This document shows positions 16,608-25,490 of a stretch of 37,156 nt of DNA, one piece after another. Positions within the stretch are counted from its first letter, which is position 1. Each line of letters begins with the position of its first letter. The notes under the pieces are model-generated. The model did no database searches, was not told the DNA's origin, and saw nothing but the letters and a program-made list of their open reading frames with translations. The translations under genes were made by a program, and so were the position numbers. Source of the DNA: an uncultured Bacteroidota bacterium (GTDB lineage: Bacteria; Bacteroidota; Bacteroidia; Chitinophagales; LD1); assembly GCA_903917755.1 (NCBI GenBank), contig CAIXBT010000148.1, positions 1-37,156 of the forward strand, in the 5' to 3' direction.

Positions 16608-16958
16608 ATGGACAAAGTACTCAAACTCGAAGAACTGGCACAGTTCGGCATCGCATTGGTAGCTTTATATTATCAGCCTCTGGAATTCAGATGGTGGGCA
16701 TGGATCATTCTTTTCTTCATGCCTGATTTAGGTATGCTCGGTTATCTTATCAATACGACTGCTGGTGCCGTTTCCTATAATCTCTTTCACCACAAAATGG
16801 TCGCCCTTCTTTTTCTCGGTGCAGGCTGGTATCTGAGCCTTCCATTGGTGACATTAACAGGTTTGTTGCTGTATGCTCATACATCATTTGACAGGGTCAT
16901 GGGTTATGGGTTGAAATATTTTGATAGCTTCAAGCATACCCATCTGGGCTCGCTGTAA
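16608..16958 (+). CDS. DUF4260 family membrane protein
   Basis: A 116-residue protein with three or four hydrophobic helices: about 10-25, 30-48 (WWAWIILFFMPDLGMLGYL), 63-80 and 82-96. The N-terminal LEELAQFGIALV, the PDLGMLGY stretch, the NLFHHK centre and the C-terminal FDRVMGYGLKY are the DUF4260 pattern. Function is unknown in the family. The gene is divergent from a Crp-like regulator and followed after 51 bases by an SRPBCC gene. Confidence 0.83.
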   Translation: MDKVLKLEELAQFGIALVALYYQPLEFRWWAWIILFFMPDLGMLGYLINTTAGAVSYNLFHHKMVALLFLGAGWYLSLPLVTLTGLLLYAHTSFDRVMGYGLKYFDSFKHTHLGSL

Positions 16959-17009
16959 GACTTGAATTTCCCAATAAAAGGTTGTACTTTTCATACAAAT
17001 AAAACATTT

Positions 17010-17417
17010 ATGGTACCTATCACAAGTTTCAAACAGCAGGTCACATTTAACGCCTCGCCCGAAGAACTCTATGAGCAGATCATGGATGCAGAGAAGCATG
17101 GCAAACTCACCGGAGGCAAGGCGACAATGAGTCGGAAAGTAGGAGGGGAGTTCAGCCTGTTTGACGGTTCTGCTTATGGCAGAAATATTGAACTGATCCC
17201 TGGAAGGAAGGTCGTACAAACATGGCGTATGCGTCAGGACAACTGGCCGGAAGATGTGATGTCTGAGATCACTTTTGATTTTCAGGCTGCTGGAAAGAAT
17301 AAGACCAAACTGATATTCACTCAGAGGAATATTCCAACCAATGTGGCAGATGAATTTAAACAGGGATGGAAAGACTACTACTGGGAGCCGCTCAAGGCGA
17401 TCTTCAATAAAAAATAG
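17010..17417 (+). CDS. SRPBCC/AHSA1-like ligand-binding protein
   Basis: The start is placed at ATG 17010 (MVPITSFKQQVTFNASPEELYEQIMD); the frame is open further upstream but has only a TTG there. The 135-residue protein shows the AHSA1-type order: first strand and helix, then GGKATMSRKVGGEFSLFDG, PGRKVVQTWRM, a strand pair KTKLIFTQRNIP, and a long C-terminal helix with GWKDYYWEPLKAIF. These helix-grip proteins bind small hydrophobic ligands or act as co-chaperone-like factors. The ligand here is unknown. It converges on the ATP-grasp gene with 9 bases between. Confidence 0.82.
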   Translation: MVPITSFKQQVTFNASPEELYEQIMDAEKHGKLTGGKATMSRKVGGEFSLFDGSAYGRNIELIPGRKVVQTWRMRQDNWPEDVMSEITFDFQAAGKNKTKLIFTQRNIPTNVADEFKQGWKDYYWEPLKAIFNKK

Positions 17418-17426
17418 CCAATATCA

Positions 17427-18560
17427 TTAACCTTCGATCAGATGTGGTACGAATCTGCTTGTATTAGAAGTGATAGGTGAATCTGACTCTCTGATCCCCA
17501 TTCCTGCAGGCTCCTGACCGATGATCCAGCTACCCAGCACCGCATATTTGCCCTGATTTTGTGGCAGCGTGAATAGTGTCTGAAATATGGTTTTTGTATT
17601 ACCATACTCACCACGTGTCTCTTCTGTCTTCTGCCCGTTTTCATACATGATGATGTTATTTCCCTCCCGGCTCCAGATCGGTTTCTCTACATATGAGCCG
17701 TAAAAAGGTTTATCAAAAGATGCTTCGAGCAATAGTTCGTGATTAGGAAATAAGCGCCACAATATTGGCAGGATGGCCTTGCAGGAGAGGAGCATTTTCC
17801 ATGCCGGCTCTATCCATAGCGACCTGTTCTTATCAAGCGGGATGTTTTTGCCGAAATCTTCTGCCAGCATCATTTCCCAGGGATATAATTTGAAAATATT
17901 TTTCATGGCTATACCTTCATTATCCACCCATACATTCAGCGTGGTGTCCCATCCGATCTCATCTACGAATATGAAACAGGCCTCAATGCCCGCCTGAATG
18001 GCGCAGTCTCGCATATATTCAGTGGTGGTGAGGTCTTCGAGAGATCGTTTTACACAGGCGAAATACAGCGGCTCGCGGTAAAGATAATCTTTCAGAAAGG
18101 CCCAGTAGGCTACTAATTTTTCGTGTATGGAGTTGAACTGGTCTTTGCTCCGGTCGAAGTCCTGCAGCCAGTACCACTGCACCACAGCTGCTTCAAACAG
18201 CGAGGTAGGAGTGTCGGCATTGAATTCCAGCATCTTGATCTGTCCGTCTTTGTAGCATAGATCAAACCTTCCGTATATGGCCGGAAGGTCTTCATTCCAG
18301 CTGTTTTCGATCTCGGGGATAATGAACTCCGGTATCTGAAATTGAGCATATAGTTTTTTGTCGATCACATACTGTACAGCCTGTAGGCACATCTGCCATA
18401 GTGTGGCGGTGGCGGTTTCGATACGGTCTATCTCATTCATGCGAAATGAATAATAAACTGTCTCGTCCCAGTAGGGAACATTAGTAGTGTGAAATCCGAA
18501 GCCGATCTTTTCGACGGCTTGCTGCCAGTTATTTCTGGGTGGAGTGGTGTATCTTTCCAT
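17427..18560 (-). CDS. Glutathionylspermidine-synthase-family ATP-grasp ligase (YgiC/YjfC-like)
   Basis: A 377-residue protein, the length of E. coli YgiC/YjfC, with the family's order: N-terminal PRNNWQQAVEKIGFGFHT and PYWDETVYYSF, DLCYKDGQIKMLEFNADTPTSLFEA (about residues 100-124), EPAWKMLLSC-x-ILPILW (about 252-270) and a C-terminal YEN-x-TRGEYG ATP-grasp region. It lacks the N-terminal amidase of true bifunctional glutathionylspermidine synthase. The family is predicted to form an amide bond between a carboxylate and an amine; the substrates are unknown. It is last in an operon 7 bases after a small lipoprotein with an RGGYG tail motif, resembling the ygiB-ygiC/yjfM-yjfC pairing. Confidence 0.9.
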   Translation of the reverse strand: MERYTTPPRNNWQQAVEKIGFGFHTTNVPYWDETVYYSFRMNEIDRIETATATLWQMCLQAVQYVIDKKLYAQFQIPEFIIPEIENSWNEDLPAIYGRFDLCYKDGQIKMLEFNADTPTSLFEAAVVQWYWLQDFDRSKDQFNSIHEKLVAYWAFLKDYLYREPLYFACVKRSLEDLTTTEYMRDCAIQAGIEACFIFVDEIGWDTTLNVWVDNEGIAMKNIFKLYPWEMMLAEDFGKNIPLDKNRSLWIEPAWKMLLSCKAILPILWRLFPNHELLLEASFDKPFYGSYVEKPIWSREGNNIIMYENGQKTEETRGEYGNTKTIFQTLFTLPQNQGKYAVLGSWIIGQEPAGMGIRESDSPITSNTSRFVPHLIEG

Positions 18561-18567
18561 AGATGTG

Positions 18568-18894
18568 TTATGAAGAAACAGTCAGATGGCCCGATCCGTA
18601 GCCTCCCCGGATCACATTGCTTTTGCCGTAATTGACGCCGTAATTGCTATGTTCGGCTATGGCATCGGAATAATATCCGTAATGCGTATACATGCCGTAG
18701 TAATTGTCTCCGATGGGGCGAAAGGCTCTGTACCACATATGTGTGTGATAGGTGGGGCTGAATTCTGCCGTAGTGTCGGATCTCATATATACATGCCGGT
18801 CTCCTGCTGTCCATTCGTTTTCGGGGTCGTGCTTATTGCATGAGGCGAGGGCAGCAGTGATCAAAACCAGTGATATAGCTCTTGATTTTTTCAT
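18568..18894 (-). CDS. Small lipoprotein with C-terminal RGGYG motif
   Basis: A 108-residue lipoprotein: signal MKKSRAISLVLITAALASC with lipobox LASC, then a Tyr/His-rich mature part (MWYRAFRPIGDNYYGMYTHYG), ending SNVIRGGYGSGHLTVSS. It is a clear paralogue of the protein at 19309-19623 (same signal-peptide wording, same ending pattern). The RGG[FY]G motif resembles that near the end of E. coli YgiB (DUF1190), which is partnered with the same ATP-grasp family. The gene sits 4 bases after the lipoprotein gene at 18899 and 7 bases before the ATP-grasp gene. A substrate or partner role for the ligase is inferred. Confidence 0.78.
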   Translation of the reverse strand: MKKSRAISLVLITAALASCNKHDPENEWTAGDRHVYMRSDTTAEFSPTYHTHMWYRAFRPIGDNYYGMYTHYGYYSDAIAEHSNYGVNYGKSNVIRGGYGSGHLTVSS

Positions 18895-18898
18895 GGGG

Positions 18899-19225
18899 TC
18901 ATTTTACTGTGATATATATTTCATATTCACGTGGAGAAAGCACTTGTTTATTGCTGCCGTCCTGATCTGTGGCATCATTCATGCCGCTGCCAAGAGAAGG
19001 CAAAGTATCATGCGTCACAAATGTTTTGACCATCGAGCGGTTCTTCCATACTTTGTGAGTAGTGGTCAGCATGTCGTAAGTCTCATTGAGATGAGAGACG
19101 GCGACTTCAGTCTCTATTGAACCATCTTTGTCTACCATTTTTACTTTGTCTTCGGGTACTGTATTAGAGTCACATCCGCTCAGCAGAAGCAAAGCTGCCA
19201 GGATAAATGAAACAGTCATTCTCAT
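18899..19225 (-). CDS. Small lipoprotein, unrelated to its two neighbours
   Basis: A 108-residue protein with a lipoprotein signal (MRMTVSFILAALLLLSGC, lipobox LSGC). The mature part is charged with predicted strands (IETEVAVSHLNETYDMLTTT, WKNRSMVKTFVTHDTLPSLG) and ends REYEIYITVK. It has no RGG[FY]G motif, and I do not recognise the family. It lies inside the operon between the two RGG[FY]G lipoproteins, 83 bases after the first and 4 bases before the second. Confidence 0.72.
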   Translation of the reverse strand: MRMTVSFILAALLLLSGCDSNTVPEDKVKMVDKDGSIETEVAVSHLNETYDMLTTTHKVWKNRSMVKTFVTHDTLPSLGSGMNDATDQDGSNKQVLSPREYEIYITVK

Positions 19226-19308
19226 GAGATATATTTTATGTAATTGGTATTTCTTTGGCCGTAGGCAAAGTATACATTTTTATGCTTTTGACAAACTGGT
19301 CACTCAGA

Positions 19309-19623
19309 TCATGAAGAAAAACTGTGTGTCAAACCATGAACCCCGAAACCTCCGCGTTCTATGGTTGTACTATGTTTATGGTTAGGGCCGGTATAAAAAC
19401 TGCTAGGTACCTGAAAGTATAAAAATGACCCATTTCTGTCGTATTGGTTGCCAGGTGTAAAAGACGTACTGTCTGATAGAAATGCTTTATTCCAATGCTC
19501 CGGCATACTGGTATCGGGTGGGATATAACTGTTGTACTGGGTTTCATAGGAAGGAAGCGGCGAACGACAGGATGCCAAAGCCGAGGTGATCAGAACAAGT
19601 GACAGCAACTTTGATTTTTTCAT
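19309..19623 (-). CDS. Small lipoprotein with C-terminal RGGFG motif
   Basis: A 104-residue lipoprotein: MKKSKLLSLVLITSALASC (lipobox LASC), a Pro/Tyr/Ser-rich mature part, then HSTTIERGGFGVHGLTHSFSS at the end. The signal peptide and the ending are shared with the protein at 18568-18894, while the middle has diverged, so the conserved parts are the membrane anchor and the RGG[FY]G tail. It is the first gene of the operon running to the ATP-grasp ligase and is divergent from ettA (226 bases between starts). The last stretch after the motif is about 10 residues. Confidence 0.77.
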   Translation of the reverse strand: MKKSKLLSLVLITSALASCRSPLPSYETQYNSYIPPDTSMPEHWNKAFLSDSTSFTPGNQYDRNGSFLYFQVPSSFYTGPNHKHSTTIERGGFGVHGLTHSFSS

Positions 19624-19849
19624 AAAGTAAATATTTAGGTGGCTCTATGCACAAGATACTGGTGGCTGGCTTAAAAGAACCTTAAATTCAGACATTTTTA
19701 AGGCCTTTAAAGCGGGATTTAACTCATATTGTGATTGCAGGAGGGCGATGAAGGCTGAAAATAAATTCCGCCTTTTTTCCTTATTTTCGCAGTCCGTTTG
19801 ACTTTTTCGAGGTCAGATATTTATCAAACATCCTTAATACTATTACTAA

Positions 19850-21538
19850 ATGGCAGAGCCGGTTTCCAATAGAATCATTTTCTCGATGGTCGATGTGAGC
19901 AAGACCATACCGCCCACCAAGCAGATATTGAAAAACATATATCTGAGTTTCTTTTATGGTGCCAAGATCGGTATCATAGGTCTCAACGGCTCAGGTAAGT
20001 CTACGCTGATGAAGATCATCGCAGGCATAGACCAGAACTTTCAGGGCAAGATCGAAAGCACAAAAGACTTCACCGTAGGCTATCTCGAGCAGGAGCCTAA
20101 ACTGGACGACACCAAGACGGTGATAGACGTGATCCGTGAGGGCAAGAAAGAGATCTTTGATATTCTCAATGAATACAACGCTATCAGCGAGCAGATGGGC
20201 GAACCTGAGGTATATGAGAACGCTGACAAGATGGACAAACTGCTGGACCGTCAAGGTACGCTGCAGGATAAGATCGATGCGGCCAATGCCTGGGAGATCG
20301 ACACTGTGCTGGAGCGCGCTATGGATGCGCTGCAGGTGCCTGATGGTGATGCACTGGTCAAGAACCTCTCCGGAGGTGAGCGCAGACGTGTGGCACTCTG
20401 CCGACTGCTGCTGCAGGAGCCGGATGTGCTGCTGCTCGATGAGCCGACTAACCACCTCGATGCTGAGTCTATCTTATGGCTGGAGCATCACCTGGAGCAA
20501 TATAAAGGTACGGTGATCTGTATCACACACGATAGATACTTCCTCGACAATGTGGCCGGATGGATACTCGAACTGGATGGTGGCAAGGGAATACCTTTCA
20601 AAGGAAACTATACCTCATGGCTGGAGCAGAAGCAGGCGCGTCTGGCGCAGGAGGACCGTGAAGACAGCAGACGCCAGAAGGTGCTGCAACGTGAGCTCGA
20701 GTGGGTACGTGCAGGAGCCAAGGGCCGACAGAGCAAAGGTAAAGCCCGTCTGGCCAACTATGAGAAGATGCTCGGTGATGATGAGAAGCAGAAAGATGAA
20801 AAACTGGAGATATACATACCGCCTGGTCCGCGTCTGGGCAATAAGGTGATCGAGGCGCATGATATATCAAAAGCATTCGATGATAAACTGCTCTATGAGC
20901 ACCTGAACTTCAAACTGCCTCAGGGCGGTATAGTCGGTATCATCGGACCGAACGGTGCCGGTAAGACGACTCTCTTCCGCATGATCATGGGTGAGGAAAA
21001 ACCCGACACAGGTACATTCGAAGTAGGTGAGACCGTGAAGATCTCTTATGTAGATCAGGCACACTCTGATATCGATCCTGAGAAAACCGTTTTCGAAACC
21101 ATCACCAATGGCGATGAGTGGATCGAGACCGGCAAGATCAAGATGAATAGCCGAGGCTATGTATCGCGATTTAACTTCGCCGGCGGCGACCAGCAGAAGA
21201 AGGTCAAGATGCTCTCCGGTGGTGAACGCAATCGCCTCCATCTCGCACTTACGCTCCGCCAGGAAGCCAATGTGCTGCTGCTCGATGAGCCAACCAACGA
21301 TCTCGATATAAATACCATTCGCGCACTCGAAGAAGCTCTTGATAACTTCGCGGGCTGTGCGGTGATCATCTCTCACGATCGGTGGTTCCTAGATAGGGTA
21401 TGTACGCATATACTGGCCTTCGAAGGTGACGCCACGGCATATTACTTCGAGGGGGGCTTCTCAGAATACGAAGAGAACCGTAAGCAGCGCCAGGGCGAGC
21501 AGATCAAGAAGTTCAAGTATAAGAAGCTGGTGAAGTAA
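19850..21538 (+). CDS. ettA: ABC-F translation factor EttA
   Basis: A 562-residue soluble protein with two ABC domains and no membrane part. Domain 1 has Walker A GLNGSGKS (about 44-51), signature LSGGERRRVAL (about 173) and Walker B VLLLDEPTNHLD. Domain 2 has GPNGAGKT (about 365), LSGGERNRLHL (about 453) and VLLLDEPTNDLD. The linker region carries the basic RELEWVRAGAKGRQSKGKARL stretch typical of EttA. EttA binds the ribosomal E site and gates the first elongation steps according to ATP/ADP ratio. Length and motif spelling match EttA rather than Uup or resistance ABC-F proteins. The start is ATG 19850. Confidence 0.95.
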   Translation: MAEPVSNRIIFSMVDVSKTIPPTKQILKNIYLSFFYGAKIGIIGLNGSGKSTLMKIIAGIDQNFQGKIESTKDFTVGYLEQEPKLDDTKTVIDVIREGKKEIFDILNEYNAISEQMGEPEVYENADKMDKLLDRQGTLQDKIDAANAWEIDTVLERAMDALQVPDGDALVKNLSGGERRRVALCRLLLQEPDVLLLDEPTNHLDAESILWLEHHLEQYKGTVICITHDRYFLDNVAGWILELDGGKGIPFKGNYTSWLEQKQARLAQEDREDSRRQKVLQRELEWVRAGAKGRQSKGKARLANYEKMLGDDEKQKDEKLEIYIPPGPRLGNKVIEAHDISKAFDDKLLYEHLNFKLPQGGIVGIIGPNGAGKTTLFRMIMGEEKPDTGTFEVGETVKISYVDQAHSDIDPEKTVFETITNGDEWIETGKIKMNSRGYVSRFNFAGGDQQKKVKMLSGGERNRLHLALTLRQEANVLLLDEPTNDLDINTIRALEEALDNFAGCAVIISHDRWFLDRVCTHILAFEGDATAYYFEGGFSEYEENRKQRQGEQIKKFKYKKLVK

Positions 21539-21708
21539 ATGGTGGTGGGTGAGCGGTGAATCGCTGTATTAGTTTAGTTCATTGTAACTATTTGTCTTCA
21601 GTTTGTATGTATCGATACGTCAGAACTGGATCGCTGACATATTCTGTCTGGTTTTACAGCTACCAAGTGGAAGTTTATCTTTCATTATTAGGATTTTATT
21701 AGATAGCA

Positions 21709-23279
21709 ATGATAAATTTAAGGCGTAATAAATGTATCTTGAAATCAATGTTTACTCGAAGAATATTACTCTTGATAGTCGTATTAAGCATAGCAATATT
21801 ATGCCTGTTCAATTACTTTTTTGGGTATACTCTACTGGCATCTCCTGAACTTATTCAAAAGTGGTTTCCCAGATTCGGATGGTTATGGTTGCACATCCGT
21901 GATTTTTTGAATTTATTTTTGGTAAGTATATTTATCATCAGCTTATCAGCTTTTTTGTGGTTTTATAGTTCTAATATTGCAATTGCAGTAAGGCAGTACC
22001 GGCTAGAACTTAGATTGTCAATAATCAGCAGTATTTTTATTTTGACCATAGGGGAGGTCGCATTGCGACAAATCGGTTATCGTCCGGGGCACATTAACTA
22101 CCTTTATAATCCAACTACTTTTGTAGATTCATTGATCGAATACAAAGGCTATCTGGCCGATGAAAACGCAATGACCTATACAGATCCGCTGGTAGCAGAT
22201 AAGTTACATACGTATCTTAAATTAAAAAACAGCGTAAATCCATCTGAAGAGGATAGCGCTTCGCGAATGGATTGGAGCAAAGTGGCCTGGGACATCAGCC
22301 AACTGACCTCATCATATTTCGATGTTATTTCGGCTAAGGATACGAGTGAGTTTACCAATTTTTACCAGGCCATTAAAAAGAAGCCACGGCCCGATCCATT
22401 TGATTCGTTGATCCTGAATTACGTTTTCACACCGATCAATAAAGAAGGGTTTAGGAGTATTGAATTTCGAAAGCGATCTACAAAAAAAAGGATTTTATTT
22501 ATTGGCGACTCCTTCACTTTTGGTATGACTGCGAGCAACCGACTCGCCAGTTTTTATGACAGACGTCTAGCCAGAGGTTATGAAGTATATAATACAGGCA
22601 TAATAGGCGCTGACCCTCCACAGTACCTTGCTGTAGCCGAGAAATATATCCCTTTACTGAAACCTGATATTGTCATTATCAATTTTTATCTAGGCAACGA
22701 TATCCAATACTACAGGCAGAACTTTAGACCATATCAGACTTATTTTTATCGCTCAAATGCAGGCGCGTTGCTTGCTTGTCCTTTTGGAGTGCCTATGAAA
22801 AATGCCAGAGAGGCTTGGGAGTTAGACAGAGATTACAATATGATCCCCATCGACAGATCTTTACTGAATAAAGTTTGCAGCAAATTAGCGATCACTACTC
22901 TATTCTGGAATGCATTCAGAAATGTTTTTCATTTCGAAACTCACAGTGCCAGATATAAAGATTTTTTAAAGAGGGCAGATGCTTTTAAAATAGATCACCC
23001 GGATGCCAATGATAGAATACCGATCATCGAAAAGTTGTGTATAGACAATGATTCAAAATTCGTCCTTTCTGTAATACCCAGCTTAAAGGGAGATGGGCGG
23101 ATATTGAAATATGCCGGAGATGATAAGCGTTTATTCCCTGCTCAATCTTTTTTGAGGATAAGGAACTTATCGAGTCAGACTATTGCGCCAATGGTGATAC
23201 ACACTTCAATGATAGAGGCCACCTGAAGTATGCAGCCTATTTGCAAAAGATCATAGACTCGCTTTCTGCTCAGCAGTAA
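21709..23279 (+). pseudogene. SGNH/GDSL-hydrolase-like membrane protein, interrupted by one frameshift
   Basis: The first frame (21709-23226, 505 codons) has two or three N-terminal membrane helices (about 18-38, 60-85, 100-118), then an SGNH-type domain: block I ILFIGDSFTFG (about 262-272), NTGIIGADPPQYL, and block III NFYLGND (about 324-330). It ends without the catalytic block V. That block, DTHFNDRGHLKYAAYL, lies in the -1 frame, continuous from a T6 run at 23148-23153 (T-TTT-TTG in frame 0) to TAA 23277-23279. One extra T, or a -1 ribosomal slip, would restore a ~523-residue protein. The gene may be a pseudogene, a sequencing error in the homopolymer, or a frameshifted gene. Such proteins often act in acylation or deacylation of envelope glycans. 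Confidence 0.75.
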
Positions 23280-23361
23280 ACTGAAATAATGAAACAAATT
23301 TAATTCTTGGATCACATATAGTCCGGATTTGTAATCCCGAACTTATAGCATATTTTCAGGT

Positions 23362-24276
23362 ATGAAAAAACTTCTTTGTGCAGTTGCTTTCTATGTTTTA
23401 GGCTGTCAGGTATCGATGGGAGGGACTGATGCACAGCGTTACAAGGATATCGTTTTCCATGAAATAAAGATCGATAGTGTGGTCTACAGCATAGAGGGAG
23501 GCAAGCCTCTGTATATGGATGTATATCAGCCTGTGGGCGATACTGCTGTTCAAAGACCTCTGGTGATACTGGCACATGGCGGGGCCTTTATGCATGGCAA
23601 CAGACATGAAGAGAGCGTGCCTCGTATCTGCCGGGAGCTTGCCATGAGGGGATTTGTGACGGTGAGCATTGACTACAGGCTTACAAACCTGCTAAGTATG
23701 GCATCGAGGCGCAGTGCATTCAGCGCAATGATAAGGTCGGTGGCCGACGGTCGCAACAGCGTACGCTGGTTCATACTCGATGCTGCTAAAGCAAATGCCT
23801 ACCGCATAGACACAAAGAAGATATTTTTCGGAGGCAGTTCTGCGGGTGCGATACTGGCAGAGCAACTCGCATATATCGATAGCGCTGGCGAGTGTCGGGG
23901 TATTCTTTGCAAAGTGGTAAATAAATATCTGCCTGATAGCTGCGCTCTGCCTCCGCATGCTATACGCGGATTCATAAGCCTGGCAGGTGCAGTGCTTGAT
24001 ACTAATCTGATCGGCCCCGGACAAGCTCCGCTGCTGCATATACACGGCGATGCGGATAATGTGGTGCCCTATGGAAATAAACGCGCCGTAAATGGCCTTG
24101 CGCCCTTCAGGCTGGCAGGGCTCGGGGCAAGCAGGCCGAGATATGTGTCACAGCGGCTCGATTTTGCAGAGTATGTATTCAGCAAAGGCGGGCATACGCC
24201 ATGGGACTATGATAGCAAGGCTTTTAAAATAGTAATAGAGCAGATGGTCGGCTTCCTCAATAAAGAGATGAACTGA
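23362..24276 (+). CDS. Exported alpha/beta-hydrolase (esterase/lipase-like)
   Basis: A 304-residue protein with an N-terminal export signal ending VLGC, possibly a lipobox (residue 15). The hydrolase core shows the oxyanion motif AHGGAF (about 71-76), nucleophile GGSSAG (about 156-161), the acid in HGDADNVVP (about 227-235) and the catalytic His in KGGHTPWD (about 275-282). This is the carboxylesterase/HSL-like arrangement, close to bacterial BD-FAE-type esterases. Substrate unknown. The upstream neighbour is also an SGNH-type hydrolase, but the 82-base gap and different composition do not prove an operon. Confidence 0.83.
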   Translation: MKKLLCAVAFYVLGCQVSMGGTDAQRYKDIVFHEIKIDSVVYSIEGGKPLYMDVYQPVGDTAVQRPLVILAHGGAFMHGNRHEESVPRICRELAMRGFVTVSIDYRLTNLLSMASRRSAFSAMIRSVADGRNSVRWFILDAAKANAYRIDTKKIFFGGSSAGAILAEQLAYIDSAGECRGILCKVVNKYLPDSCALPPHAIRGFISLAGAVLDTNLIGPGQAPLLHIHGDADNVVPYGNKRAVNGLAPFRLAGLGASRPRYVSQRLDFAEYVFSKGGHTPWDYDSKAFKIVIEQMVGFLNKEMN

Positions 24277-24382
24277 AAACTCAGATCAGGTTTCCTTTTT
24301 CAATGAAAAATGTGTAGACTAGTATCAGCATTTTAAAGATATTTTCAGTTATAATATTTTAATAATCAAAATACCATTTACC

Positions 24383-25021
24383 ATGGGAGCATTAGACAAC
24401 AAAACCATTCTTTTCTCGGGCGTATTCGATGGATATGACCGCAAAGATCTCGAAGAGCAGGCAAAGGCAGCCGGCGCGAAGCTACTGTCAGGTGTCACAA
24501 AAAATCTTGACTATCTGGTGGCCGGCGAAAAGATGGGCCCGCAGAAAAAAGAAAAAGCAGATGAGCTCGGTGTGCCGATCATCAGCCTCTCTGACTTCTT
24601 TGCCATGTTGCCGGAGGAGGCCCCGGTAGAAGTTGACATAGAGGCATTAGAAGTAAGGCTGGCGGCTTTTCTGAAAGCGAATTACACGGACGTTACTGAC
24701 TCAGGTTACTTTAATTATAAGGGCACCAACTTTCAGGCAGTATTCAATGATGACGGATTTCTGATCAGCATGGGTATAGCCGAGTATTACGATAATGTAG
24801 ACGCCGTGCTGAAAGGGATATCGACTATCAACAAGGGCCTCGATAAAAAGCTGCTGGCTCGAATGATGGAGCGGGATGCCTATTTCGGTGTAGAAGCAGT
24901 AGTGAGTCCTGCCAGGTATTCTGAAGAGCTGGCAAAACAAATGATCGAGGATATCATCACTGTCAAGGAGCTTCCGAAAGTTGTAACCTTTTCAGAAAAA
25001 TACGGAGAGGATTTTTATTGA
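24383..25021 (+). CDS. BRCT-domain protein with an unknown C-terminal domain
   Basis: A 212-residue soluble protein. Residues 5-75 form a BRCT domain of the NAD-ligase (LigA) type: KTILFSGVF, then AKAAGAKLLSGVTKNLDYLV, GEKMGPQKKEKADELGVPII and SDFF. Residues 88-212 are a second domain with LAAFLKANY, NFQAVFNDDGFLISMGIAEYYD and KKLLARMMERDAYFGVEAV, which I cannot assign. BRCT domains bind DNA ends or phosphopeptides. The next gene is a paralogue of the second domain alone, with a 29-base identical stretch, so this is a recent tandem duplication with domain gain or loss. Confidence 0.82.
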   Translation: MGALDNKTILFSGVFDGYDRKDLEEQAKAAGAKLLSGVTKNLDYLVAGEKMGPQKKEKADELGVPIISLSDFFAMLPEEAPVEVDIEALEVRLAAFLKANYTDVTDSGYFNYKGTNFQAVFNDDGFLISMGIAEYYDNVDAVLKGISTINKGLDKKLLARMMERDAYFGVEAVVSPARYSEELAKQMIEDIITVKELPKVVTFSEKYGEDFY

Positions 25022-25039
25022 TCAAAACATCTGATCTAT

Positions 25040-25468
25040 ATGCCATCAAAGGAAAAATCGACTGATAAAAAGACCAAAGAGCCCGTATCGCTTATGGATC
25101 ACCTGGGTGCATTTCTGAGAGCGAATTTCGGAAAAGTGACCGGTGAGGGCGGCTACAGGTTTTCATATAAAAAGACCGCATTTCAAGCCACATTCAATAA
25201 CGATGGATTTTACATCAGCATATGTTTGGCTGAATACTATGAACATGTAGAGGAAGTACTGAAAGGCATCAAGACCATCAACAAAGGCCTGGATAAAAAA
25301 CTGCTGGCTCGAATGATGGAGCGGGATGCTTATATCGGTGTAGAGGCCGTTGCCCGTCCCAAAAACTATTCCGATAAACTGGCTATGCAGATGATCGAGG
25401 ATATCATTACCGTGAAAGATATGCCTGAAGTGAAAGCCTTCGTCGAGCAATACGGTGAAGCGGATTGA
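25040..25468 (+). CDS. Stand-alone paralogue of the BRCT protein's C-terminal domain
   Basis: A 142-residue protein. After a Lys-rich lead (PSKEKSTDKKTKEP) it aligns along its whole length with residues 88-212 of the upstream protein: LGAFLRANFGKVT, AFQATFNNDGFYISICLAEYYE, KKLLARMMERDAYIGVEAV, MIEDIITVKDMPEVKAF. It has no BRCT domain; the Lys-rich lead stands where the BRCT domain would be. It begins 18 bases after the upstream stop, so the pair is likely co-transcribed. Function unknown; the shared fold suggests a common ligand or a heteromer. Confidence 0.78.
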   Translation: MPSKEKSTDKKTKEPVSLMDHLGAFLRANFGKVTGEGGYRFSYKKTAFQATFNNDGFYISICLAEYYEHVEEVLKGIKTINKGLDKKLLARMMERDAYIGVEAVARPKNYSDKLAMQMIEDIITVKDMPEVKAFVEQYGEAD

Positions 25469-25490
25469 ACGCTCAATAAGCTTTGTACCA

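Noticed and set aside
25462-25476. ATTGA-ACGC-TCAAT hairpin between convergent genes as a terminator
   Set aside because: Only a 5-bp stem and no T tract on either side.
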